Part shown: in pieces, positions 7,340 through 15,934 of the stretch | Layout: each line of letters starts with the position of its first letter | Numbering within the stretch: position 1 is the stretch's first letter | Source: Actinoplanes philippinensis | GTDB lineage: Bacteria; Actinomycetota; Actinomycetes; Mycobacteriales; Micromonosporaceae | Direction of reading: 5' to 3' | Length of the DNA stretch: 64,000 nt | Assembly (NCBI RefSeq): GCF_900113015.1 | Contig: NZ_FONV01000001.1 | Span: 372,001-436,000, forward strand | Made by a program: the position numbers and the translations under genes | The notes under the pieces: model-generated | Databases searched by the model: none | What the model was told of the DNA's origin: nothing | Seen by the model: the letters and a program-made list of their open reading frames with translations, nothing else

Positions 7340-9298
7340 TCATGGGCGCGTGCCGTACGGGACGGCGGCGGCCGACTCGGCGCGGCGCTGCTTGCCGGCG
7401 AAGACCGGGTGCGGTGACTTGGGCAGCGCGGGGCTGTCGGCCAGCCAGTGCAGGACGGCGATCAGGTCCTCCCGCGGCGACGACGGGTCGAGCAGCGACA
7501 GCACCGCCCCGTCGAGCGGGGGCACCGGCGCCTGCGAGATCAGCGGATGGTTGGGCCGGCGGTCGGTCTCGTTCGGCCCGAGCAGCACCTCGGCCAGCTT
7601 CTCGGCCGGCCGCAGACCGGTGTAGACGATCTGGATGTGCTGGTCGGCGGCGTCGGCGATGCGCTTGGCGACGTCGGCGATGCGTACCGGCTCGCCCATG
7701 TCGAGGATCAGCACCTCGCCCTTGCTCTCCAGCGCGCCGGCCTGGATGACCAGCCGCACCGCCTCCTGGACGGTCATGAAGTAGCGGGTCACGTCCGGGT
7801 GGGTGACGGTGATCGGGCCACCGGCCTCGACCTGGGCGGCGAACGCGGTCAGCACCGAACCCCGCGAGCCGAGCACGTTGCCGAACCGGACGCTGCAGTA
7901 GGTGCCGGTGGCGGCGGCGTCGGCGGCCGCGGTCAGCCGCTCGGTGATCCGTTTCGAGTAGCCGAGGACACTGCACGGATCCGCGGCCTTGTCGGTGGAG
8001 ATGTTGACGAGGCGGTCCACGTTGTGGCGCATCGCGGTCTGCAGGATCTGGTACGTGCCGATGATGTTCGTCTTGAGCGCCTCGGACGGGTGCATCTCCA
8101 GCAGCGGCAGGTGCTTGAGGGCCGCGGCGTGGAAGACGACGTGCGGTTTGTGCTCGGCGAACACCTCGTCGAGGCGCTGCTGGTCACGGATGTCGGCGAC
8201 GACCAGGTTGCGGTCGTCCAGCTGCCCGCGGCCGTCGATCGAGAGTTGTACGGCGTGCAGCCCCGACTCGTCCCGGTCCAGCATCACCAGCTTCGCGGGG
8301 TTGAACCGGGCCAGCTGGCGGCACAGCTCCGAGCCGATCGAGCCGCCCGCGCCGGTGACCAGCACCCGCCGGCCCTCCAGGTAGCCGGCGACGGCGGCCA
8401 GGTCGATGCCGACCTCGCGGCGGCCGAGCAGGTCCTCGTGGCTGACCGGGCGGAGGTCCTCGACCCGGACGGTACGCCCGAACAGCTCCACCACCGGCGG
8501 GACCACCTTGAGGTCCACGTTGAGCGGCTGGGCCAGCTCGGTCAGCGCCCGGATCAGGTCGGCGCCGGCGCTCGGGATCGCGATGACCACGGCGTCGGCC
8601 TTGAACCGGCGGACCACGTCGGCCATGTCGTGGCGGGTGCCGCAGACCGGCACGCCCATCACCCGGAAACTGCGTTTCGCCGGGTCGTCGTCGAGCAGGG
8701 CCACCGGGACGTACCGGCTGCGCGGGCTGCGCAGCATCGCCCGGATCACCTGGGTGGCGCCCTCCCCGGCGCCCATCACCACGACCCGGCCGCCGTGCTC
8801 GGGCGACGGGCGCAGCCGGCTGTCCTGCAGCGAGCGGGCCGTGTAACGCACGCCCGCGGCCAGGACCAGGGCGATCAGGCCGGCCGCGATGATCGCCGAG
8901 CGAGGCACGAGACGGCCCAGCACGGTGTCCAGGGCGAAGAGGGCCGGAGTGGTCACCACCGCCGTCCGCACCAGGGCGGCGATCTCCTCGAAGCAGCCGT
9001 ACGCCCAGCGCCCGGTGTAGAGCCCGAAGTGGATGCCGGCCGCGGTGTGCACGACCGCGGCGACCGCGGCCAGCACCACGAGACCGGTGAAGTCGACCTC
9101 GCCGACGTGGCCGTCGTGCCGCAGCAACGTCGCGATCAGCAGCGCGGCGGCCAGGGCCACCGCGTCGGCGGCCGCGCGTGCCGCACGGCCGGGCAGGGTT
9201 CGGCGGTACCACGGAACCGGGTGTGGGCCCCGGCCGCGCCAGTCGCCGGGAGTCGCGTCGGCGCTGCTGCCGCCGGACGCTCGTCGCCGTACCTGCAT
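7340..9298 (-). CDS. membrane nucleotide-sugar 4,6-dehydratase/epimerase (CapD/WbpM family)
   Basis: 652 residues from the ATG at 9298, behind GAGGGGG. Four hydrophobic helices (about 46-60, 73-93, 112-128, 134-151) precede a first Rossmann fold (GRVVVMGAGEG, ~168) and a complete extended-SDR domain (VLVTGAGGSIGSELC, ~311). The active-site region reads STDKAADPCSVLGYSKR: Lys ~448 is kept, while the usual Tyr/Met position is Leu, as in many actinobacterial homologues. The likely reaction is 4,6-dehydration of a UDP-HexNAc for surface-glycan synthesis. First gene of the minus-strand operon running to 4326. Confidence 0.85.
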   Translation of the reverse strand: MQVRRRASGGSSADATPGDWRGRGPHPVPWYRRTLPGRAARAAADAVALAAALLIATLLRHDGHVGEVDFTGLVVLAAVAAVVHTAAGIHFGLYTGRWAYGCFEEIAALVRTAVVTTPALFALDTVLGRLVPRSAIIAAGLIALVLAAGVRYTARSLQDSRLRPSPEHGGRVVVMGAGEGATQVIRAMLRSPRSRYVPVALLDDDPAKRSFRVMGVPVCGTRHDMADVVRRFKADAVVIAIPSAGADLIRALTELAQPLNVDLKVVPPVVELFGRTVRVEDLRPVSHEDLLGRREVGIDLAAVAGYLEGRRVLVTGAGGSIGSELCRQLARFNPAKLVMLDRDESGLHAVQLSIDGRGQLDDRNLVVADIRDQQRLDEVFAEHKPHVVFHAAALKHLPLLEMHPSEALKTNIIGTYQILQTAMRHNVDRLVNISTDKAADPCSVLGYSKRITERLTAAADAAATGTYCSVRFGNVLGSRGSVLTAFAAQVEAGGPITVTHPDVTRYFMTVQEAVRLVIQAGALESKGEVLILDMGEPVRIADVAKRIADAADQHIQIVYTGLRPAEKLAEVLLGPNETDRRPNHPLISQAPVPPLDGAVLSLLDPSSPREDLIAVLHWLADSPALPKSPHPVFAGKQRRAESAAAVPYGTRP

Positions 9299-9673
9299 GG
9301 AATCCCCCTCGTACGATGCCTGCCGCGGTTCGTCGCCCGAACAAGGAAAAGCGAGCCGGCGAGAATGCATTTCCGGACGAGAAATGCCGCTGCGGCTCCC
9401 TTTAGTGAAATTAGCCTTGCAGTCACCGGTGGCGGATTACAGTAGCAATTGTCATACGCTACGCGAGAAAATCTCACCTTCACTGATCGGCATTTTCCGG
9501 CGATCCGTACGGGTGCCCCGGCATGGCCATTCGGCGGAGAATGTCATAGCGACGACGAGAAACTCTCGCCTTAGGCGTGACATCTGCGACTTCCGTTGCG
9601 ACGCACTTTCCGGCAGCGTCTTCAGGGCGGGTGTCGCAAGCGTTCTGTCGAGAATGCGACCGGGGGACAAAGG
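9299..9673. promoter_or_regulatory. divergent intergenic region between capsule operon and glycosyltransferase
   Basis: 375 bp with clearly lower GC than its surroundings and no supported ORF. It must hold promoters for the CapD-like operon (leftward) and the glycosyltransferase (rightward, ribosome site AAAGGATG at 9670). No clear -35/-10 pair or operator could be singled out. Confidence 0.4.
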
Positions 9674-10828
9674 ATGAGGGTGCTGCACGTCATCAGCACG
9701 CTGGAACCGGGTGGAGCCGGGAGTCAATTGCGGTTGCTGGTGCGCCGGATGCCGTACGACAGCGAGGTCGTCACGCTCGGCGCGGCCGCCCCGATCGGCG
9801 TGCCGGTGCACCGGATACCGAGCGGCCGCGACCACGACCCGTCGGCCGTCCTCCGCCTGCGGCGGCTGATCCGCCACGGCCGGTACGACCTGGTCCACAC
9901 CCACCTGCACCGGGCCTGCGTGCAGGGCCGCATCGCCGCACGGCTGGCCGGCGTGCCGCACATCGTCGCCACCGAGCACCACCTCGACGACCCGTCGTCC
10001 GCCCTCTACCGGCTCGGCGAGCGCCTCGGCCAGATGACCATCGCCCCGTCCCGGGCGGCGGCCGAGCGGCTGCGCGCCTCCGGCGTCCCGGACCGGCGGA
10101 TCGTCACCATCCCCAAGGCCATCGACCCGGCCGAGTTCCGGTTCGACCCGGTCCTGCGCGCCGCCGCCCGCGCCCGCCTCGGTCTCGGCGACGAGCAGCC
10201 GGTCATCGGCAGCGTCGGCCGGCTCGCCCCGGACCGGCGGGTCGACCTGCTGATCCGGGCGATCGCCGAGGTGCCCGACGCGATGCTGCTGCTGGCCGGC
10301 GACGGCCCGGCCCGCGCCGACCTGGAGCGGCTCGCCGAGATCGTGGGCGTCGCCGGGCGGGTCCGGTTCGCCGGCCCGGTCGGGCACCCGCGCGAGACGC
10401 TCTGCGCGATCGACGTCTTCGCCTCACCCGACCAGTCGGCCTTCGGCCTGGCCACGCTGGAGGCGGTGGCGGCCGGGCTGCCGGCCGTCTACGGCTCCTG
10501 CGTGCCCCTCGAGGAGCGGGCCGCCGCGCGGGCGCCGGTGCACGGCACCCACCGGCTGTCCCAGGACCGCGAGTCGCTGCCGCGAGCCCTGCGCGCCGAG
10601 TTGCTCTGCCACGCCGAACGGCGCGGCGCCCGGCTGCCGGCCCGGAGGGCGGGGGCACGGTACGACGCGGGGCACCTCGCCGACGCGGTCCGGCGCCTCT
10701 ACGAGCGGGTCGCCGCCCGCCCGGTCCGCCGGCTCATCGGGCTGCCGCCGTGGCATCGTGGCCGGCTCGGACCGGCCGGCCGGCCCGGCCGAGCTCGACC
10801 AGCCGGCGGAAGCGCTCGTAACGCATGA
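9674..10828 (+). CDS. GT4-family glycosyltransferase
   Basis: 384 residues from the ATG at 9674, preceded by AAAGG. GT-B architecture: the N-terminal half opens with VLHVISTLEPGGAGSQ and DLVHTHLHRA; the C-terminal half has GSVGRLAPDRRVDLLI and LLAGDGPARADLERL. In the EX7E motif region (SAFGLATLEAVAAGLP) the second Glu is present, but Ser replaces the first. This is a known variation but may alter the nucleotide-sugar site. The last ~30 residues are Arg/Gly/Pro-rich and are read from DNA antisense to the vanZ-like gene, suggesting loss of an earlier stop. Likely a sugar-adding step of the neighbouring polysaccharide locus. Confidence 0.8.
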   Translation: MRVLHVISTLEPGGAGSQLRLLVRRMPYDSEVVTLGAAAPIGVPVHRIPSGRDHDPSAVLRLRRLIRHGRYDLVHTHLHRACVQGRIAARLAGVPHIVATEHHLDDPSSALYRLGERLGQMTIAPSRAAAERLRASGVPDRRIVTIPKAIDPAEFRFDPVLRAAARARLGLGDEQPVIGSVGRLAPDRRVDLLIRAIAEVPDAMLLLAGDGPARADLERLAEIVGVAGRVRFAGPVGHPRETLCAIDVFASPDQSAFGLATLEAVAAGLPAVYGSCVPLEERAAARAPVHGTHRLSQDRESLPRALRAELLCHAERRGARLPARRAGARYDAGHLADAVRRLYERVAARPVRRLIGLPPWHRGRLGPAGRPGRARPAGGSARNA

Positions 10829-11324
10829 GCCGCCAGAGCAGCACATACCCGAACGCGGCGCCGAACGTGTTGGACATGACGTCGTGGACGTCCGCCCAGC
10901 GCATCCCGTTCAGCGTGAGCAGCAGGGTCAGCTGGGTCAGCTCGATGGTCACGCTCAGCAGCAGGCCGGTGCGCACCACACGGCCCCACTCACGCACCCC
11001 GAACACCAGGTAGAGCACGGTCGCCAGCGGCACCGTCATCAGCGTGTTGAGGACGAAGTCACGCTTGCGCATGTCGACGATCGGCACCCACAGGATCCGG
11101 GACACGTCCGGCGGCGCCGCGTCCGGCCCCCAGGCCAGGCTCATCGGCAGCATGGTCGCGCCGACCACGGCCACCGCATACCACCCGGCCAGCCAGAACA
11201 CGGCCACCCGCGGAACGGTCAGCTCGCCGCGCCGATGCAACACCACCACGGAAACGACCATCAAAAGGACGCCCAGGGGCAAAAGAACGGGCAGCGCCGG
11301 AATGTCAAGCCGATGAATCAGCAT
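10734..11324 (-). CDS. VanZ-family membrane protein
   Basis: 196 residues, ATG at 11324 behind GGGTGGGAA. Four to five TM helices with the VanZ signature: DFVLNTLMTVPLA, then a helix with IELTQL, then RWADVHDVMSNTFGAAFGY. VanZ was named for low-level teicoplanin resistance, but the biochemical role of chromosomal homologues is unknown. Its 3' end overlaps that of the convergent glycosyltransferase gene by 95 bp. Confidence 0.82.
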   Translation of the reverse strand: MLIHRLDIPALPVLLPLGVLLMVVSVVVLHRRGELTVPRVAVFWLAGWYAVAVVGATMLPMSLAWGPDAAPPDVSRILWVPIVDMRKRDFVLNTLMTVPLATVLYLVFGVREWGRVVRTGLLLSVTIELTQLTLLLTLNGMRWADVHDVMSNTFGAAFGYVLLWRLMRYERFRRLVELGRAGRPVRAGHDATAAAR

Positions 11325-11355
11325 CTGTTCCCACCCTACCCGGCCCGTGCCGGGC

Positions 11356-11961
11356 TCAGCGCAACCAGCCCTGCTTCCGGGCGATCCGGATCGCGTCCAG
11401 CCGGTTCCGCGCGCCGGTCTTGGAAATGATCGCGGAAAGGTAATTGCGCACCGTGCCGCCGGACAGATAGAGACGGCCGGCGATCTCTTTCACCGACTCG
11501 CCCTCGGCGGCCAGGCCCAGCACCTCCAGCTCGCGCGTGCTCAGCCCACGGTCGGTGTTGAGCGAGGCGGCCTGCAGCATCGGCGACACCACCCGCTCGC
11601 CGCGCGCCAGGCGCCGCACCGTGTCCGCCAGCATCGCCGGGGAAGCGTCCTTGATCAGGAAGTTCAGCCCGCCGTTCCACCGGCGGGGCGGCAGCATGCC
11701 CCGCTTCGACGGGTCGCAGAGCAGCAGCATCGAGCACGACGGGACCGCGGTGTGCAGCTGATCGGCGACCGGCAGGACCTGACTCACCATGTACTGCGTG
11801 TCGATCACCACGACCGCCGGCCACAATTGCGCGGCGCGCTGGGCCAGATCACCGGCGAGCGGCAGGGTGTCCACGTAATGCATGTCCGGTTCGGTCTCGA
11901 GGAACGTGCGCACCGGGACACCGAAATATCCCTCGTCTCTGACCACAACCACCCGGATCAT
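11356..11961 (-). CDS. NarL/DesR-type response regulator
   Basis: 201 residues from the ATG at 11961, with GAGG 8 nt upstream. The receiver domain has the acidic pair DE (residues ~8-9), the phospho-acceptor Asp in VVVIDTQY and the conserved Lys in FLIKDAS. A LuxR-type helix-turn-helix follows (LSTRELEVLGLAAEGESVKEIAGRL). No histidine kinase gene is adjacent, so this is an orphan regulator. The VanZ-like gene 32 bp downstream may be cotranscribed. Confidence 0.85.
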   Translation of the reverse strand: MIRVVVVRDEGYFGVPVRTFLETEPDMHYVDTLPLAGDLAQRAAQLWPAVVVIDTQYMVSQVLPVADQLHTAVPSCSMLLLCDPSKRGMLPPRRWNGGLNFLIKDASPAMLADTVRRLARGERVVSPMLQAASLNTDRGLSTRELEVLGLAAEGESVKEIAGRLYLSGGTVRNYLSAIISKTGARNRLDAIRIARKQGWLR

Positions 11962-13113
11962 CACACCACCCTCGTCGATGGACGCCCGGCGCCGGCCGGT
12001 TGTCGACCTGTCAGGAACGCTGGATGCACATACCTTTCTAGCGCCCCGTGTCCATTCCACGGACCGCGGGGCGACAGATCTTCCATTGATCCGGGAAAAC
12101 GGTCGTCGTCCCAGTTCACAGGCATTTCGCACCAACGGAGATCACCATTGGCCACACACTTAACGTAACGGGCCGGAGCACTCTGCGCACCTGCCCATAG
12201 CCGATCGAACGAGTCAGGTATGCCGGATCAACGAATCCGGGGGCCGAAATGACCAGGACATGGATCATTTACCGAGGGGAAACCTATGTGATGTCTGGAT
12301 ATTTCCGGACTCAAGGTACCGCAAAATGATCGATTCTCGCCATTCCGATCACCTGAAAGTGACAACGATTCCCCCTCCGCTGCCGAACCGTTATCCGGAC
12401 CATTCATGATCCGTTCCGAAACCGAGCGGCTCTCATGCGCCCCGAAGGCGTCCGCGGCCGGTCTTCACGCGGCTGTCACGCCCGTCCTCATTCACCCTTC
12501 ATTCGTCCGAAAAGGATTACGCATTCCTTCCGTCGGGTGACCCGGCAATCAGTCCACGGCTCCCGTTCTCAATCGTGTCATTTACCTCATTCTCCCCATT
12601 TGGTACGGGCCTCTCCGTTCTCTACCGCACCCACCACGCCCGCCGAGCCCCGCGACGCCCTCCCGGCGCAAGATCGTTCCGCGCCCGCCGGGCCGAATGC
12701 GGCACCACCCGCCGGCTCCTCCACCGCCCGGGCCCCTCACCGCCGCCCGAGCCACCGCCCCGGCCCCGGACCCGCTGCCTGTGGGGCGGAGCGCCGGACC
12801 ACTGCCGGTGGGGCGCAGCGCCGGACCACTGCCGGTGGGTGGCGACCCCGGTGGGTGGGGCGGTGTGGCGGCGGGAGTGGGGTGGGGTGAGCCGTTGGGG
12901 CCGCATTCGGCCCGGCGGGCGCGGAACGATCGGGAGGTCGGCCTGCGTCGCGGGGGAACCACGGGACGGCATCGTGCGGTTGGGGAGGGTTTGCGGCGTA
13001 CAAAAGCGGCATGGGGTTTGGGGTTGGCGGGGTTGGGGTGAGCATGTACGCTGCCCGGCAATGGATACCTTCGCTTGTGGATCGGGGGTCTCGTTCGCGC
13101 AAGGTGAGTGCTG
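11962..13113. other. gene-poor stretch of 1.15 kb
   Basis: I find no ORF here with a believable start, ribosome site or domain. The first ~640 bp have visibly lower GC than the window average, including several ATTT/AAAA runs around 12290-12330. The last ~500 bp are very GC-rich, contain a 27-bp repeat and translate only to Pro/Arg-rich low-complexity frames. It must contain promoters for the response regulator (leftward) and for the gene at 13114. Confidence 0.5.
12781..12842. repeat. 27-bp tandem repeat, about 2.3 copies
   Basis: GTGGGGCG(G/C)AGCGCC followed by GGACCACTGCCG begins at 12781 and 12808 and again, truncated, at 12835. One base differs between the two full copies. It lies in the gene-poor stretch before the MoxR unit. 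Confidence 0.7.
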
Positions 13114-14697
13114 ATGCGCTCCTTGATCGCGGACGGGAAGGCCCGTCTTCTCAGTTGGCGGCGCGTGCGGGAGTTCGCCGTGCCGGCCTCGATGATCGAA
13201 ACTGCGACCGTTCGCCGGAGTGCCGGGGACTGGGCCGGGGCGTGTGCTGCCGCGCACGTCGACGTGGATCTCGACCTTCGTGTCGTGGCGTCGGGGTATG
13301 GCCGTGAGTTCGCGGCGCTGGTTCGCGCCGATCTGCGGCGGCTAGCTCCCGACCTGCTGCGATGGCACCTTCCGCGGACCGTCTCGGACGGGCTTCTGCG
13401 GCCGGGGCTGACCATGTCGCTGGCCCGGTATGCCTGGGGCGAACACCACGTGCATCTCGTTGCCCGGACCGCGCCCAGCTGGGCCGATGCCGGGCAGCGG
13501 GTCAGTCTTGCGCTGTGGGACCCCGTCGTGCCCGATGCCGGGCCGCATCCGCGGCCACGGCCTGACCAGCGGTTCCGGCTCGACCTGCACCCCCATCTGT
13601 GGGCCGCTGATCGAGCCTTCGAGCTGCGGGAACGCTGCGGCCTCCCGGCGCTGGGCGGAGAGCCGGCCGCCGTGGCGGTCACGAGCGCCTCCCCGGCCCT
13701 GGCCGGTGAGCCCGAAGTCGATGGTTCGAGCGTCTTCTCTGCGGCAGACGGCGTCCTGGGCGCCTTCTCCGCCGCAGCCGGCGACCCAGACGCCTTCCCC
13801 GCGGCGACCGGCAACCCCGGCACCTTCCCCGCGACAGCCGGCGACCCAGACGCCTTCTCCGCGGCGACCGCCGCTCCGGCGCGGGACGGCCGGGCCCGCC
13901 GGGCCGGCTGGATCGGTGACGTGCCGGATGGGCGCGGGTTCGCGGTGCACCGGTGGACGGCCGAAGCGGCGATCCTCCGCGCGGCCGACGGTTACGCCGG
14001 ACCGGTCGCAGTGCGGCTCGGCAACGGTCGGCGCCTCCTCCTGTCGGCGAGCGGCGGCACGGTCGTACGCCGGGGGAACCGTGAGCCGGTCCTCCCCTAC
14101 GCGGCCATGTGGATGTCGCCCGACCTGGAGCTTCTCCAGGCCGGGATGATCACCGCCGAGCTGCTGCACCCGCTGGTGGCGGAGGCGCTGACCTCAGGCG
14201 GCGGCCGTGGGCCCGCTCCGGCGGCGGACACCCCGGAGCCGTCGGCGTCCCCGGGACGGCTGGTGGAGTGCTGCGGCGAGACGCACCGGCTGGGCCTGGT
14301 GGACGGCAGGCTGACGCCGCTCGATCACGGCGACGACGAGCTGCGCCGTGAGGAGTTGCTCGCCACCCTGGGTGGTCCCCCGCTGCCCTGCCTGCGGGCC
14401 GTCACCGAGGCCACCCGGCATCCGGAATGCCTGGACGAGGTGCGTACCCGATTGGATCACGGCGACCATGCCGGCGCGGCCGCGCTGGTCGCCGGGCTGC
14501 TCGGCCCCGGCGTCGAGCCCGGCGGCGCGCTGCGTGAGGCGTTCACCGATGCCGAAGAAGCCCTGATCGAGCACCGCCTCTATCGCGCCGGGCTGTCGGC
14601 GCACGTCCCGGCCGGGGTGACCGCGCCGATCGGGCCACGCAAGGACCGCGCCGGCCGTCGTGGCCGGCATCACCGGCTCCCCAAGAGGGCTGCCTGA
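13114..14697 (+). CDS. uncharacterised first gene of a MoxR-VWA unit
   Basis: 527 residues; the ATG at 13114 is preferred because AAGGTG lies 7 nt upstream (a GTG 6 bp earlier is possible). I do not recognise a named domain. Residues ~1-175 are a globular, Trp/His-rich region (ARYAWGEHHVHLVARTAPSW). Residues ~195-260 are a low-complexity linker of repeated AGDPDAF/ATGNPGTF units. Residues ~265-527 form a second globular half with WIGDVPDGRGFAVHRW and a Leu/Glu-rich helical end. It precedes the MoxR ATPase gene by 49 bp on the same strand, so a role as partner or substrate of that chaperone pair is inferred from position only. Confidence 0.6.
   Translation: MRSLIADGKARLLSWRRVREFAVPASMIETATVRRSAGDWAGACAAAHVDVDLDLRVVASGYGREFAALVRADLRRLAPDLLRWHLPRTVSDGLLRPGLTMSLARYAWGEHHVHLVARTAPSWADAGQRVSLALWDPVVPDAGPHPRPRPDQRFRLDLHPHLWAADRAFELRERCGLPALGGEPAAVAVTSASPALAGEPEVDGSSVFSAADGVLGAFSAAAGDPDAFPAATGNPGTFPATAGDPDAFSAATAAPARDGRARRAGWIGDVPDGRGFAVHRWTAEAAILRAADGYAGPVAVRLGNGRRLLLSASGGTVVRRGNREPVLPYAAMWMSPDLELLQAGMITAELLHPLVAEALTSGGGRGPAPAADTPEPSASPGRLVECCGETHRLGLVDGRLTPLDHGDDELRREELLATLGGPPLPCLRAVTEATRHPECLDEVRTRLDHGDHAGAAALVAGLLGPGVEPGGALREAFTDAEEALIEHRLYRAGLSAHVPAGVTAPIGPRKDRAGRRGRHHRLPKRAA
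13741..13870 (+). repeat. in-frame repeats inside the first MoxR-unit gene
   Basis: CCGGCGACCCAGACGCCTTC recurs exactly at two places about 60 bp apart, with a diverged copy between. It encodes 9-11-residue units GDPDAFPAAT / GNPGTFPAT / GDPDAFSAAT. The reading frame is kept, so this looks like slippage-driven growth of a linker. Confidence 0.7.
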
Positions 14698-14746
14698 CCT
14701 CCTGATGGCCGCTGCCATCCCCGACTCTTCCCCAAAGGTGACCACT

Positions 14747-15934
14747 ATGATGCTTTCTGACCGTAATATCCCGATCGCTGACGACCTGATCGCCCTGCTC
14801 ACCGCGACCGGAACCGAACCCCGGCCGGACAACCAGCTCGAAGCCCTCACCCTGGCGGTGGCCGCCGACCTGCCGGTGCTGCTGTGGGGCGAGCCCGGCA
14901 TCGGCAAGACGGCCACCCTCGAACAGCTCGCCACCGGGCTCGGGCTGCCGCTGACGACGGTGATCGCGAGCGTGCACGAGCCGTCGGACTTCGCCGGCCT
15001 GCCGGTCGTCGGCGACGATCCGGCTGCACAGGGCGTCCCGATGGCGCCGCCGGACTGGGCGGTTCAGCTGGTACGCGCCGGCAAGGGCCTGCTGTTCCTG
15101 GACGAGCTGTCGACCGCCCCGCCCGCGGTCCAGGCCGCGCTGCTGCGGGTGGTCCTGGAGCGCCGGGTCGGCGCGCTGCGGCTGCCGCCGGGGGTGCGGA
15201 TCGTGGCGGCCGCCAACCCGCGATCGTCGGCAGCCGACGGGTGGGAGCTGAGCGCGCCGCTGGCCAACCGGTTCGTGCATCTGCAATGGACGTACGAGCA
15301 CGAGGTGGTGGTCCGCGGCCTGAACGGCACCTGGCCACGGGCGGTGCTGCCCCGGCTCGATCCGGATTCGCTGCCGGGCGCGGTGGCGCGGGCCCGCCGG
15401 GCGGTGTGCGGATTTCTGGAGGCCCGGCCGACGCTGGTGCACCGGCTGCCCGACAGCGAGGCCCGCCGTGGTGGCCCGTGGCCGTCGCCGCGCAGCTGGG
15501 ACATGACGTTGCGGCTGGTCGCGTTCGCCACGGCGGCCGGCGTGTCGCGGGAGGTGCTGTCGATGCTGGTCCGCGGCACGGTCGGGGACGGGCCCGGCCT
15601 GGAACTGCTGGCGTTCATCGACCGGCTCGACCTGCCCGACCCGGAGACGCTGCTCGCCGACCCGGCCGCCGCCGTCCTGCCGCAGCGCGGCGATCTGCGG
15701 CAGGCGACGCTCGACGGGGTGATCGAGGCGGTCCGCAAACGGCCGGACCGGGCCCGGTGGGATGCGGCGTGGGCGGTGCTGGTGCGGGCACTGGAGACCG
15801 GCGCCCCGGACCTGGTGGTGGTGCCGGCCTCCACGCTGGCCGCGCTGCGCCGCGACGAATGGCCGGTCCCGGCGGAGCTGGAACGCCTGGCCCCGGTGGC
15901 GACCCTCCGGCGGCGGGTGGCGGCGGCCCGATGA
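14747..15934 (+). CDS. MoxR-like AAA+ ATPase
   Basis: 395 residues from the ATG at 14747 behind AAAGGTG; the frame could start earlier but without a ribosome site. Walker A GEPGIGKT (48-55), Walker B LLFLDE (115-120), sensor-1 segment VAAANP and an arginine-finger region APLANRFVHL place it in the MoxR group of helix-2-insert AAA+ ATPases. These act as chaperones for metal-cofactor or complex assembly together with VWA proteins. Its stop overlaps the start of the VWA gene (ATGA), indicating coupled, roughly equimolar synthesis. Confidence 0.9.
   Translation: MMLSDRNIPIADDLIALLTATGTEPRPDNQLEALTLAVAADLPVLLWGEPGIGKTATLEQLATGLGLPLTTVIASVHEPSDFAGLPVVGDDPAAQGVPMAPPDWAVQLVRAGKGLLFLDELSTAPPAVQAALLRVVLERRVGALRLPPGVRIVAAANPRSSAADGWELSAPLANRFVHLQWTYEHEVVVRGLNGTWPRAVLPRLDPDSLPGAVARARRAVCGFLEARPTLVHRLPDSEARRGGPWPSPRSWDMTLRLVAFATAAGVSREVLSMLVRGTVGDGPGLELLAFIDRLDLPDPETLLADPAAAVLPQRGDLRQATLDGVIEAVRKRPDRARWDAAWAVLVRALETGAPDLVVVPASTLAALRRDEWPVPAELERLAPVATLRRRVAAAR

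Noticed and set aside
12435..13257. Several 110-410-codon frames on both strands before the MoxR unit
   Set aside because: All are Pro/Arg/Gly low-complexity frames without starts or ribosome sites, typical of very GC-rich non-coding DNA.
14884..15930. Long frame upstream of the VWA gene that would make an 820-residue protein
   Set aside because: It overlaps the well-supported MoxR ATPase in another frame; the ATGA overlap at 15931 is the natural VWA start.
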